The translations under genes and the position numbers were made by a program. A stretch of 64,000 nucleotides of DNA from Symbiotaphrina buchneri. Taxonomy: Eukaryota > Ascomycota > Symbiotaphrinales > Symbiotaphrinaceae. The stretch spans positions 62,001-126,000 of the forward strand of contig BCIG01000026.1 in NCBI GenBank assembly GCA_001599915.1, in the 5' to 3' direction. The notes beneath the pieces were generated by a model. The model saw only the letters and a program-made list of their open reading frames with translations, ran no database searches and had not been told where the DNA came from. Below, piece by piece: positions 19,995 to 31,881 of the stretch (positions are counted from its first letter, which is position 1; every line of letters starts with the position of its first letter).

Positions 19995-22900
19995 GGTAGA
20001 CAACAACTGATTTCTCCTTGTAGTGTTTCCATAGGCCCGCAAAACCGGCCATCGGTGACTGAATGCCGTCAGCGCAAATCCTCTGACCCATTTACCAAGC
20101 ACATACATCCACCTGTGGTAGGGAAACTCGACTTCTGCAAAAAGGGAGGAAAGCAGGCCCCTCGCAGCTCCGTCAAGTTCGCCATGTTGTCTTCCTTCCG
20201 GCCACGAGGCTATGTAGATCAAGGAGGGCGCACCCCAACAGCACTTCCAGCAATTCTCGAATATATACCGGGACTTGTTCCAAGAAAAGATGGTGGTTGT
20301 TACGCGAGCTTATTGCTCAGCCGTTACTAAAGCCCCCAAGAGGCAGAAAGGGAGGCCGTGCAGTCGTCGCACCGAGAAGTCGGCTCGGTCTGTATAACAA
20401 TGCATATGCGGTCAATGACCCAATTCCATGCGAAATGATCCCGTCAGCTGCATGCTCAATGCATCATCACGCCGGCAGTTGTATGTATCAATGTAAAGTT
20501 GGGCAATGGGTGACTCCAAGTATAGATTATTGTCGTTGATGCATAAATTTCACGTGTATGGGGGCCAAAAGGGCAACAGGTCTTTGGCAGGCAGCACAAA
20601 AGGAGAGCTTGTGCGATTAAGAGGGCTCCTGGTGACGGAGGGACAAGAAGAGAGAGAATTGATATGACGGGGAGGGAAGGAGGTGACGGGAGCACATCCC
20701 ACGAAAGGTTGCGACTTCAAAGGACTGACTGCAAGCCACCCCGTTAGACCACTGGTCGTCGGCTTAGCAGACCATCAACGATCAATCACCCTGCTAAGAC
20801 GGGGTCTGCGCCGTCCTACGCCTCGTCCTCCTCCCATTAATGCTTTGAAGGGAATGGCGTACCCCATACTCCTCCCAATCGGGATGTTAGGGAGGGTGGA
20901 AAGTGGATACGGCACTGCAAAGGCGAACGCCGAAGGGAGTGGATGAAGTGATTCCGTGAGACGCCCATTGAACAAGGGTTGCTTAGTTCAGAGGTACTCG
21001 CAGCAGTGTGCAGCGGCCAAGGAATCACAAGTTGAACCGGTCGGATTAGCGGTCCACCCGCCCGACTCCTGCTTACGCTACTTTCTAGGCCCCTTGTGTC
21101 CATCGAGCAAGGGTCAATCACATCAGTCGCAAGGGGGAAAAGATTAAAAGACCAGGGACAAAAGCACGCTATGTCGCGCAGGGAAAATCGACGAGCGCCG
21201 CAGGGAATACTGTAGTCGCGCGCATCCAGTGTTCACCACTTTAACTTCAGAGCTTCAACCGTTCAGGCGTTAGGCACCGTCAGTTAAAGTGTCGTCCCGT
21301 CGTCTGGCTCGCTCCGTCCATATCATTGCATCAGGCTGTGCCTATCCAGGTAAGGCCCACGCCGAGCCGACCTCCAATCCCGAATTCTCATCTTTCCGTC
21401 CAGCCTGGGAAAATCTCCGTCCCGCGTCGGTCACACAATAAATGCATACGTCTCTCTCACCACCGGCATTTGGTCATCCATCCAGGTGTTTCTGCTCCGA
21501 TACCTCTTTCACTGACCCCTTTTCACCCGCGAGCAAAAGGTGCCAATGCCGGCATCTCGGCAACGTATAATGGTCTGACGACGGCGGATCACCTTAGCGC
21601 GCTATGGTCCCTTAACCAGGCGCCCGAGGGGTAGACCCCCTGAGTGGACCAAGGGGACCCCTGATGAACGCCGGCACAGTTTCATGGGGTTGAGATCTCC
21701 TTGGGTAAGAGTCCGCGTGGGCGGGTTGGACAGTTTTCCGCGTTGTGCTTCGCGGGTGTTCAAGCCCAGTACGTCGTGGCAGTCACAGTGGAACCGGTGG
21801 CTGGCCAGGGGAATGTTTAGGCCCGTCATCCATGATCCGTCGGGCTTCGAGAGTGTTTAGGCTCGGGGGTTTCTTCAAAGGAGGCAGTCCTTCGCTCTCC
21901 TGGCGTCGACCGTCTCCCTTTAGACTCTGTCACGGACGCTCACGCTATCACACCTTGGGACCACCCCGCGTCCTTTTAGTGGGCCAGCTTCTTGGGACGA
22001 CAGTTTGATCGTTTTGTTTCTTCAGTTCGCCGACCACACTCCCCTTCTACCGTGACTACTGAAAGGTTCCGGCTCATCATCAATCGTCGCCAATTACCGA
22101 CGGCTAAGCCAGCTCTGTAAAGGATTTCCGCTGACAGTCACCCAACGACTGACCTGACTTGCAGACTGTGGAGCACGTTCTCAACGCTGATCCGATTGTC
22201 GAGTAATTCGCGATTTGCCGGAAGTGGGCCGAATGCGAGGGAAACGCTCGTATCCCCTCCTCCACGGTAGCCTCATGTAGCCGCGCTCTTGGATGGTCAC
22301 CATCCCTGGACTTCGTACAGCGACAGAAAACAAGACCTTGCTGGTGGGGAAGAGGTGAGAAGCGCCGACTAAAAGCAGGAGATGCTGGGGCTGCCTGAGT
22401 GATCAATGTCCAAGGGCACAGCTTGGATACCTCACCCTCGTTCCGGGGAAATTATCATATCGATCGCACAATGATCCCATTTGCTTGCAAGGTAGCAAGG
22501 TCACATCGCATTTCTCACATCCATTTAATTTGCGTAGAGCGCTGCAAACCTGGTTTTATACCGTCGTATACCCATCACTTATTGCAACCTCTTCACTGTC
22601 ACTCCCATGTACGCCCTGCAAGGGGAAAATCACAACAGCGCAGGGGTCCCGGGCAATTGTTGATCAGCCCAGAAACCCGCAGACCTTCCCCCTCGGAATC
22701 AACCCGCTGGGCTCGTATGATTATGCAAGGAACAAAGAAAATGGCTCATCAGAATGATTATGGTCTTGCGGTGAACAATATGCCCAGAAAATGTCCTCAT
22801 AACGAATAACAACAATTATTTAGTTACCAGGGACATCCTTGGTCAACAAGATGTGCATTTGCTCAAATCAGGCAATAATATTCACCCGCACGCAATTAAA

Positions 22901-25573
22901 TCCCGCCCTCAGCTCGATGTTCCGGGGGTGAATCCCGCTACCCAGCACTCTCCACCTCTCTGCACCAACAACAACAACAACCCATCCAGCATCATCAGCC
23001 CGTGAGTGAAGAAAAAGGAAAATAGTAATACCGCCTGCTTCTGCACCATCACCCTTGCCCGCCAATGCTGCTCGCCGACTGGCGGATGCTAAGCGCAGCA
23101 ACCCTCCAATAGCAGGCGCGGTGTGCTGACAAGCGGAGCAATTGGCCAGAGCCGGGGCGGCCCCGCAGGCGGTTTCCCGTCGTGCTGCGGCCTGCACACC
23201 CTATGAGGATGCTACGTTACGTGAGGATGTGATGATCTCGACTGCTATTACGTTGTTGGACCAGCCTTCAGCGGCGGGAAGTCCCCCACATGAAAGAAAA
23301 TATGGAGGTTTCCTTGCACGCGACTGTCTCCGCAGGAGTGTGTTGCGTGATGTTGATTCGTGGGGTTTTCTTTTTTCTTTTCCTTTTTTTCGTGTTTCTT
23401 TTCTTTTATTCCCTTCGTGCTCAACCAATGGACGAGTTTGACGACGCGTGTCAATGCTGAGCTGAACATTTCATGACTGAAGATTTACCATACTGGATTC
23501 AAAGCTGCGATATGATGGGACCCTCTGTGGCAGAGTCCATATCACGTCCACAATATTCTCGGATCTCGCACGAGAGAGAGAAATTTTCGTATTTCATGTG
23601 ATTGAGAGACAGTACCTGCAGGAGTCCCCATTCTCCTGTACGGAGTACCTTTGTCCACCTGCAGGGGTACGGTGACCGGTCAGCAGCAAAAACGAGCTGC
23701 AGCCTTGCCGTCCCGCACCGGAAGTTTTGAACGGCATCCCGAGTTCGAAGACATCATTGTGCCGTAAATATTGCCAGAACTTTCCAGTTGAGGACACGAT
23801 TGCAAGACCATCGACATATTTTTCCTGGTTTTGTACTATCTTGGAGTGTGAGGATTATCCATCTGATCGGGCTCATTGTGCCTGAGGCAGTAAATGACGA
23901 GCATATTCTCTGCGCCGGAGCAAAGTTGATCAAGATGTCACCAACCCGGCCGTGGCACCTCCTCTATCCATCCAAACCTCCGATAACAGTGACATTTACC
24001 GGACTCTTGCTCGGGCGCCCAATCATAACCTCCCTCGGCACGTTTGACCAACTTGCTCTAAGTCTCAAAATAGCATCCGCAAAAGTCACAGCTTACTCAA
24101 GAAATCACAGTAAAAATCTCGACGCTATCGTAGAAGTACAAACAATATTGGCGTGCGCCCCCAAACGTGACCGACCCGCCCACCGGTGGCTCCATAGTAG
24201 TCAGTCAGTATGTGCCGGGGCAAGCTAGACTAGACCCGAAAAACGCGTGCACCGCGAGCGAGCTGGACGTGCAACCGGCCCGGCGTGGCTTTGAGACATG
24301 GCGTTTTTCTTATGTGACGGGGGAGAACGACCGCTGGAACGCCTTATGAGGTGGGAAAAGCCACAGTGGGGCCTTTGAGGGACGCCTGCTGTTTGGAGTG
24401 CAGGAACGAGACGTGAAGTGCAAGGATAATGTTCTTCTGGAAGATTGGGAGATTACGGTGCACGGATGATGTGGATTGCTAAAGCAGCTCTGACGCCTGC
24501 TGTTCCAACGTGAATAATGACTTGGTGGTGGTGGCTTGACGGGAGAGTTTGGGAACGCTTGACATAGGACCTCATGGAAGTGCCGCCGGCTGAGTTACTT
24601 GATGGCATTAAGTGGTTATCTAAACCTTCAAAGTTGGATGGTAAGCTTTGCTGGACCGTAATCTGCCGTCTCATCATCACGGCACCAGCCATCAAAAGCG
24701 GCTGCTCGAACGGTGGCGAGGGCATGGTCACGACGATATGGGTACCTAACCACGTAACTCATAAAGAGAGTTGGCGTTGTAATCATGCGGCCGGTACCAG
24801 GATACGACGTAACATCAAATGGGAGTAACAGATTGTGGAACGAAAGGCTTTCGAATCAAGAACGATGTCATCAGGACACTGTTTCCCTTCACGAGCAATC
24901 GGCGCGTTATGATTTGCTTGCTCTGCTCAATAAGACACGGGAACAATGGACATGCGTGCATTTCAGCGAAAAGATTGATTGAAGTCGAAGCTAGAAAGTA
25001 GGCAGGGCACCTAAAAACTTCTCCTTGTTAGCTTTGGAGTTCGAAGAAGCGAGGTGAGAAAGTAAATGCCGATAAGAATAGCAATCAGAAGTCCATTTAG
25101 ATCATCGAAGCCCGAAGACTTCTGACATAAGAGGTACCAGAAAATAAAGTGTAAAAGGAAGTATCATCATTGGAGCGAGGACGCCCATGAAGCTGCAGTT
25201 TCTCAGGGATCATGGACTCACCATTAGACAACTAACTCAAGATATCTCCCCATTTCAATATCAACATTTGAATCTAGTTAGCTGAATGTAATGGAATGGC
25301 GATTTCCATCATAGAGCCTAGGTATTCTTCAAGTCATACCAGGAGAAGCTGCGAAATCAACATTGAAGATCCGAAGCTGGAAGTACGAGTAAAAGCCGAG
25401 CTTGGTCTCGAAATCTTGGCGTTGAGGCTCATGCCCTGCCCTCGCTTAACGGTAACTTCCGACGCACAATGAATCTCCAAATCATCCTCACCACCACACG
25501 CCAAAGTCCTTCACGATCACTACGACCAACGACCCAACACCCAGTCTCCGATCGCCACCTCAACACCGTCAAG
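19995..25573. other. Long gene-free stretch
   Basis: About 5.6 kb between the divergent receptor (-) and RPS13 (+) genes. All open frames are short and overlap each other; none shows a motif or splice structure I trust. Low-complexity tracts occur at 22967-22983 (AAC repeats) and 23370-23410 (T-rich). No tRNA, rRNA or transposon reading frame is visible. It could contain non-coding transcripts or very diverged genes. Confidence 0.45.
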
Positions 25574-26275
25574 ATGGGTCGTATGCACAGCAAGGGAAAG
25601 GGTATCTCTGGCTCAGCCATCCCTTACTCCCGTAACCCTCCCGCGTGGCTCAAGACCACCCCCGAGCAGGTCGTCGACCAGATCTGCAAACTCGCAAAGA
25701 AGGGTGCCACTCCTTCTCAGATCGGTGTCGTCCTCAGGGACTCGCACGGTATCGCACAGGTCAAGGTTGTGACCGGTATGTTGCCTGCTGCACGAGGAAT
25801 ATGGCATGGGTCTAATCGTTATTGTAGGAAACAAGATTCTCCGGATCCTGAAGAGCAATGGTACGGCAACACTGGGCTGATCGCCTCTTCCCAACATGCA
25901 CGAAACCGCATGGACATAATTTCTCCAAAAGACGCTTCGAGCGTGTCTACAATACTGCCTCTGCTTGGTTCACGTAACTGACAGAGTGATCTTCAATTAG
26001 GCCTTGCACCTGAAATCCCAGAAGATCTTTACATGTTGATCAAGAAGGTGCGGAAACCCTGATGTGGCCATGCAGAATGATAAAACTGACCATAGCCTTA
26101 GGCTGTCGCCGTCCGCAAGCATCTTGAGCGCAACCGCAAGGACAAGGACTCCAAGTTCCGCCTCATTCTCATCGAGTCAAGGATCCACCGTCTGTCCCGG
26201 TACTACAAGACCGTCGGCGTTCTGCCACCCACCTGGAGATACGAGAGCGCAACTGCCAGCACCTTGGTCGCATAA
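25574..26275 (+). CDS. RPS13: 40S ribosomal protein S13 (uS15)
   Basis: Small-subunit ribosomal protein, 151 residues, the same length as yeast Rps13. Exons 25574-25775, 25828-25860 (33 nt), 26001-26047 and 26102-26275 close the frame. The sequence is near-universal: [20 protein letters not shown], then [38 protein letters not shown] and the C-terminal [20 protein letters not shown] block. The true start is the ATG at 25574. The frame is also open upstream to an ATG at 25469, which would add 35 residues absent from the family; that stretch is better read as 5' leader. Four exons in a short gene are typical of filamentous fungal ribosomal protein genes. The 33-nt exon is small but its junctions are fixed by the conserved protein. 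Confidence 0.98.
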
Positions 26276-27020
26276 ACGGACATGATGCTGGGGGTAGGAG
26301 GATTGAGATTAGATGCACGGACGAGGGTCGTTTCATGGATACTCTGGCATAGCGATTCGCTGCTGAGATAGGAGTTCAATTATATCGAAACATTCAATAC
26401 TTCACCCTGCACCCCGTTCTGGTTGTATTGGTGGAACTGTTTCTCTTGCGTGAATGTGCTGTGACTTAACCCACGAGACATACACTTCCCTCGCAAGAGG
26501 GTCTTTTATATCCAACTAACTTGGGACTGGCCACTACCCCGGCCGAGATACACAGGGTCATTACATGTGACTTTCTCTTGGTCGATTGAAGATACTATGA
26601 TATTGTAATTGTTGCGATACACACCCTAGCAGGAGCGTATTGACAGCGTCCCCGCGTTGCCTTCCGATTTTCCACCGATATCATAATCTCCAGCCGTCAT
26701 CGTCACCGGTCTCTCAGCCGCGGCGCCTGGCCTACATGTTTTGTCCCCCTGTCCTGGCAACTTGAACCAATTGTCAAGCGTAGCTCTTTTTGACTTCTGT
26801 CCCTGGGCCATTCCACATTGCCCCTCTTGAGGTGGGGAACAGCGCGTCTAGAATGGCATTGATGAGTCCCATAGTGGCCATGTTCTTGGAGCTCCAACAA
26901 AGCCGTATGGCCATCAACTGTGACTCCAAGTTGGGCCGTCGCTACTGCCATTGCCGTCTCATATTTGCTCCAGTTCTTTGTCGATATACGTGGCCCCCTT
27001 CAAACGCCAGTTGTATCTCT
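26276..27020. other. Intergenic between convergent genes
   Basis: 3' flanks of RPS13 (+) and the Dpy-30 gene (-). No coding or RNA feature seen. Confidence 0.6.
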
Positions 27021-27700
27021 TCAGCCCTCATTCTCCCTGCTCTTAGAAAGCAAGAACTCCCCCAGCACCCTCAATGGATCCTTCGGCTGCTCTCGAGCTA
27101 GGATCTTCATCCCCTCCAGCAACGCTACTGTGACATTCTCGTTCAAATATCGTCGAGCGGGCGCGCCATGGGGCGCCGCTTTCGAAGGCATAGACATCGC
27201 TGGGGAGGCTGGGACAGGCGATGCGCGCTCGCCATGCCCGTTTGTCAGACGCGAGGGCGTGCTGCGCCCCGTTTGAGATGTGTGCTGGGGCTGGGGTGTT
27301 GTCCCTGTTGATGCAGGCGCTGGAAGAGGAGAGGCCGAGGCTGCGGGCGCAGTGGTCTCAGCTGGTTCAGCGGAGGGAGCAGAGGTCGAAATAGATGGGA
27401 TCCCAGGCTGCAGACAACCGGATTAGCAGTTTAAAAGTGAATCCAGTGCCAATGCTGGCTTGATTGCCTGATGCTCACCTGTCCCTGCTCTTGCACTGAC
27501 GTCTCTGCACCACCGTCAGCCATTTGAGTGTCTTCGTCAGCTTGAGCTGGCTCAGAGCCGCTGTTCGTGGGTGCGGGACCCGGTGCGGGGCTTGTCTCTG
27601 CATCGCTGGGCAAGCTGCCAGCTCGCGGTTCGTACTTGTGGATGGCTTCGCGATACTGAGCAGCGGCTTGAGCCATGCTGCTAGGGCTTCCCTCGGACAT
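27021..27700 (-). CDS. SDC1: Dpy-30 domain protein, COMPASS subunit SDC1 homologue
   Basis: Subunit of the Set1/COMPASS histone H3-Lys4 methyltransferase, in the nucleus. Exons 27479-27700 and 27021-27407, separated by a 71-nt intron, give 202 residues. The first 155 residues are disordered and rich in Ala, Pro, Ser and Thr. The Dpy-30 motif occupies about residues 159-200: RRYLNENVTVALLEGMKILA then REQPKDPLRVLGEFLL, the two helices that form the dimer and dock on the Ash2/Bre2 partner. The start is the first ATG, and the divergent FAN1 gene begins 240 bp away, so the two share a short promoter region. In the family the motif sits at the C-terminus exactly as here. Confidence 0.93.
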
Positions 27701-27939
27701 ATTGACAGAATTGCTGGAGTGAACAATGGTTGAGCAGGGTAGCTGTGATGTTTCGCAAGGCTGGTTAAAGATTTAGGGTGAAAGGCAGCGATCTGACCTC
27801 GTGAGTTCGCGTAGCGGACGCGACCTATGACGGGTCCAACTCAATCTAGGCGCGGCCAACAAAGGTGGAAGCTCCAACAGCCAAGACCAAAACCCAACCT
27901 GAATGGAGTACGAGCAGTGTGCTCGGGATGTGATGGTCC

Positions 27940-30878
27940 ATGCGAAGAGCGGAAATGGCCTTGCAAGCTCAAGCACAGAGCTCTCATAATCGAATGTTGG
28001 GCAGGCGAATAAAGCATCCTTCCTCGACAAATCACGAGGATGAGAATACGACTCCTCCCAAACGGCTGAAGCGACTCCACACCCTCAGCAAAGAGACAGT
28101 GGATGGAAGGGATACGGGAGAATCTGGGGATGACAGTGATACATCGGAAATCCAGTTTACGTTCGGCACGATTCCAGACTCTGACGAGGACACTGCACCC
28201 CATGTTAAGAAAAGAGTGAAGGAAGAGATACGGCCCATACCACAAGAAGTGAAAGAAGAGGACATACCAGCAACTCCTGGAGGGCTTAAAGAGGAGGCAG
28301 AAGCTGGTCCAACATCGTCACATCAGACTCGGCCCATACCACAGGAAGCGAAAGAAGAGGACATACCAGCAACTCATGGAGGGCTTAAAGAGGAAGAAGC
28401 TGCTCCAACATCATCACACCAGACTGATTTAGAGAGCTCCCTGCCTCAGGTGGCCTCAGACCGGGAAGCCATAGACGAATATGAAGCTGCTAAAGCTGCA
28501 GCGGACGGATCTTTGGAGGAGCTCAAAGAGCGATTCGGTGGGCAGAAGTGGGTCAAGGGAAGGAGCTCGATATACGTCGATGCCTTCAATCTTGCTCTAG
28601 AGACTGTACTCGAAGATGAGCACCATCTGTTCGACGAAGCTGAATTGGCTGTCTTCCAGCACTGGAGGGACCTAGACTATGAAGCTCAATATCTGTAAGT
28701 CCATGGCTTGAAGCTTCCCATATGGCTATACGCTGACAATTTTACAGCTACGTGCGATTGTTCTTACGCAAAACATCGTCATGGCATCGCATCAATAAAC
28801 TTGGCTACTACAGCGATATTGCTTACATGCAACAAGCAATAGACGCTCTTCAAACTGAGCGTCAACTCGCTACAACATCTTCTGGAGCTATTATAACACC
28901 TGGCGAACTGGAACCACCTGAGGGTACAACGCTGGGTACAAAGTACTCTTTTGCGGAGTCTTCTGATGAGCATATAACAAGTTTGGAAGAGGCATCTTCT
29001 TTGCTGTTGCTGGACGAGCTCAAGGCTATAGCGAAAGATGCTAAAGTACAAGGGAAAAACAAATCCGACTTATTGAAAGCCTTCAGACGGTCAAGCTCGA
29101 AACAGACAGGGCTCGGCTTTCGTGGACTACGACGATCTGATACTGATGAAACTACGATCTCCGCTGGTGGAGATCCTGATCAGACCGGGAACAACTCTCC
29201 TTTGTCTGAAAACCCATCAGACTTGAACAGAGACCAGCACTTCATTCGGAAGACCCTTGATAGCACCGGCCCTTGCATCAGACTTTCTCTTGCTCCTCTC
29301 AAGCTCTTCGAAAGAGTTCACCTTGTGTTCTACAGATCTACGGAGTGGACGGAGAAATCACTTACAACATTGATTCTTGCCAAGATACAGAGGCGTAATT
29401 TCCCGGATTATATAGTGTCTCGTTCTGCAAACATTTTCGCCTCTCGGCGGGACTTGTTAGAGTTTGAGGCTGCCTTACGGGCCCAGTTTAAGGTCGATAA
29501 CATTCTGGAGTTCAACGGGCCACCTACCAAAGAAGGCTTGCAACAGATCCTAAACATCCTGGATCAAGTGCATCCACGATGGCGCGCATTGTCTTGGGTG
29601 GAGCAGAGAAAGGAAGACAGCGTATATCTAAGCGGAGAAGGGGCTTACCTCCGTCGGTTCTCTCCCGCTTGGGTGTATACACGGATTATTCACAAAGCAA
29701 TATACGTATTGGGGAAGCTGAAACATTATAGAAGGGAGCATCAGCTACTAACCGAACTCCTTAACCAGCACCTCTTTCATGCTGCTAGGCGCGGCGCCTG
29801 GTATCAACGAAAAGCACTGCTTGAAGAGCACTACATGGCCGCATTGGAGCCATCAGAAGGTCGTAGTGCCGAGGCGCAAAAGAAACACTGGAAGCGGGTA
29901 TCACTTCGAACCTGTGAGGAAGGACTGCAAGACCGAGATTGCCATCTAATTTATCATTACGACCTGCAAAAACGTATCAGAAAGCTGGAAAAGAGCCTAA
30001 AGGTGGTAAAAAGAGAACAACATGATTTCAGTCATGTGACACTGGTCCAACCTATCGAGCGCACCGTCGAAGGCATTCGAGTCGAGAAGACCCCTGAGCC
30101 TGGGCGAAGAGGTAGCGAAGTCAGCCGCGTTGGCATGAAGACAGTCTGGATCGATGAGAGAGAAGGCGGTGATGAGTGCAGCGTAGAGCAAATGTGTCTC
30201 AGCTGGTACCGTGGTGAAGGCTGGAAAGGCTACCACTCGGAGGGAGGCATCGTCCGCACACTGGTACGTGCATCGAGGGGAAATGGTTCTACTCCCCTTC
30301 TTTGACTAACACTCCGGCAGTTTGCCTACCTCTTCTACGACATCATCTTCACATATATACCAAATGTGTTCCAGACGGCTTACCAAACTTGTCCACTCGA
30401 CCTCCACACCGATGCTTTCTACCCTTCCAGAGTCTCCGAGATCAATATCCGCCTGATGCAGATCTCAAACGGGGAAGCTGAGCGCATAATCAGAGAAGTA
30501 GATGCACGAGAAAGAGAAAGACAGACTTGCGTGGTAGGCTTGGACTGGTCTTTCGAACTAGAAGACTTGCTTGAAATCGTGGCCTGTTTCAAGGGCGAGG
30601 CTCTTGCCACGGTCTGCAAAGTGGTAAGCTTGCTTATCCAACCCTTTCTGCCCTTGAATACGACAATTGACCTTCTCTAGATGGCGCAAGAATACCCCCA
30701 GCGCGGCGGCGGCGTGCCCGATCTCTTCCTCTGGCACCCTGAACGGAAAGTGGTCATGTTCTCCGAGGTGAAATCGGAGAATGATCGGCTGAGCGATACT
30801 CAGCGATTGTGGATCCACGTCCTTACGGGGGCGGGCGTTCCGGTGGAGCTATGTAATGCTGTTGCGCGGAAGTCGTGA
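27940..30878 (+). CDS. FAN1: FAN1-type structure-specific nuclease (VRR-NUC)
   Basis: Fanconi-associated nuclease 1 homologue: 5' flap endonuclease and 5'-3' exonuclease used in interstrand crosslink repair. Exons 27940-28694, 28748-30263, 30321-30623 and 30681-30878 give 923 residues. The C-terminal VRR-NUC domain shows the PD-(D/E)XK core: Asp872 in GGGVPDLFLW, Glu887 and Lys889 in FSEVKSEND, spaced as in human FAN1 (D960, E975, K977). Upstream are the SAP-like and TPR regions (LDELKAIAKDAKVQGKNKSD; KHYRREHQLLTELLNQ). No N-terminal UBZ zinc finger is visible, as expected for fungi. Residues about 98-162 are two tandem copies of a 32-33 residue acidic repeat (RPIPQEVKEEDIPATPGG...). The start is uncertain; an ATG at 27994 would trim 18 residues. 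Confidence 0.95.
28231..28425 (+). repeat. Tandem duplication (99 + 96 bp) inside FAN1
   Basis: Two near-identical units of 99 and 96 bp encode RPIPQE(V/A)KEEDIPAT... in the disordered N-terminal region. The frame is preserved and one codon was lost in the second unit. Confidence 0.9.
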
Positions 30879-31881
30879 TTTTTGCACTTCTGGCTGTTAT
30901 AACTGAGCGATTCAAGGGAGCATAAAGGCATGATATGGCGTTTGCTTGCTTGCTGCGTTTAGCATTTGGCTGGTCAGGGAAGGGTCGGCGTCATTGTAGG
31001 GCTAAGGGGCATAACTCGGTGCTTGACTGCTACATGCATCTTGCAAGGAGCTACGAAGCTTATTGAACTGTTCCAGCTGTGCTATACCTGAACAATCAAA
31101 GGACTTCAGCTTTGATAGATCAAATCATTAGATTTATGTGCTATCTACCACGCTAGCTAGTATCGACACACAACATCAAGCAGAGACAGAGCAGGCAGGC
31201 AAGTAGGTGTACCAGCAGGTGGACAAGACCGGGACGCCGCACAGAGCGCGGGAGTAGTAGTCAGCGGTGTCCCGCCCGCTCGACCTTCTATCCGTTAGGA
31301 TGGCAGCCCGCCCTGGCTGATCTCTCTCGCTCGAGGACAACCTCTCAATGCCCGCCAGAAGAAGAGGAGGTCTCCGTCTCCAGCCAGCCACTCCACAATC
31401 CAGTCGCTGGAAGCTTAATATGCCGCTCCCCTAACCAACCCGAAAGAAAAACACAAAGGTAGGTGGTCAAATATGATACATCCGAAGTAAAAAAAAGCCG
31501 GAGCCCACCTCAGCAGCAGCAGCGCAGGGCATGCTGCAAGCCCACATATGAAGGACACGAGGGCCCACCACTGAGAACAAAGGGGCACAGGGTATAAAGC
31601 GCGACCATACCACACTGCAACCCGACCCGTAGAACAGAAACGCCGCGTTGAACATGTAAGAAGGACGAGGTTAGGCCGTGTTGATTCACACAAGAAACAC
31701 ATTGATGTAGTGCGTGTGACTTTAGCGCAGAAAGGACCGGAAAGCAGCCGTGTTAGAACATAATGCAACCGCTTTGAACAGAAACGCCTATGTATGCAAG
31801 GTGATGGTCCATGCTCGACCGAAGAATAAGGCGGAGTAATGAAATCATTAGGTGTTGTACATGCCAGACCGCTGCCGATGC
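30879..31881. other. Intergenic between convergent genes
   Basis: 3' flanks of FAN1 (+) and RAX2 (-). A long open frame overlapping RAX2 extends to 31415 but lies beyond the real RAX2 splice site and is not coding. Confidence 0.6.

Noticed and set aside
20200-25400. Hidden gene in the 5-kb gap before RPS13
   Set aside because: Frames are short, overlap on both strands and show no conserved motif or paired splice sites.
25469-25573. Upstream in-frame extension of RPS13 by 35 codons
   Set aside because: The family begins at MGRMHS; the extension is Thr/Arg/Ser-rich and not conserved, so it is taken as leader.
27827-28012. Plus-strand frame with several cysteines (CSGCDGPCEERKWPCK)
   Set aside because: It overlaps the FAN1 start in another frame, has no complete zinc motif, and lies in the promoter region shared with the Dpy-30 gene.
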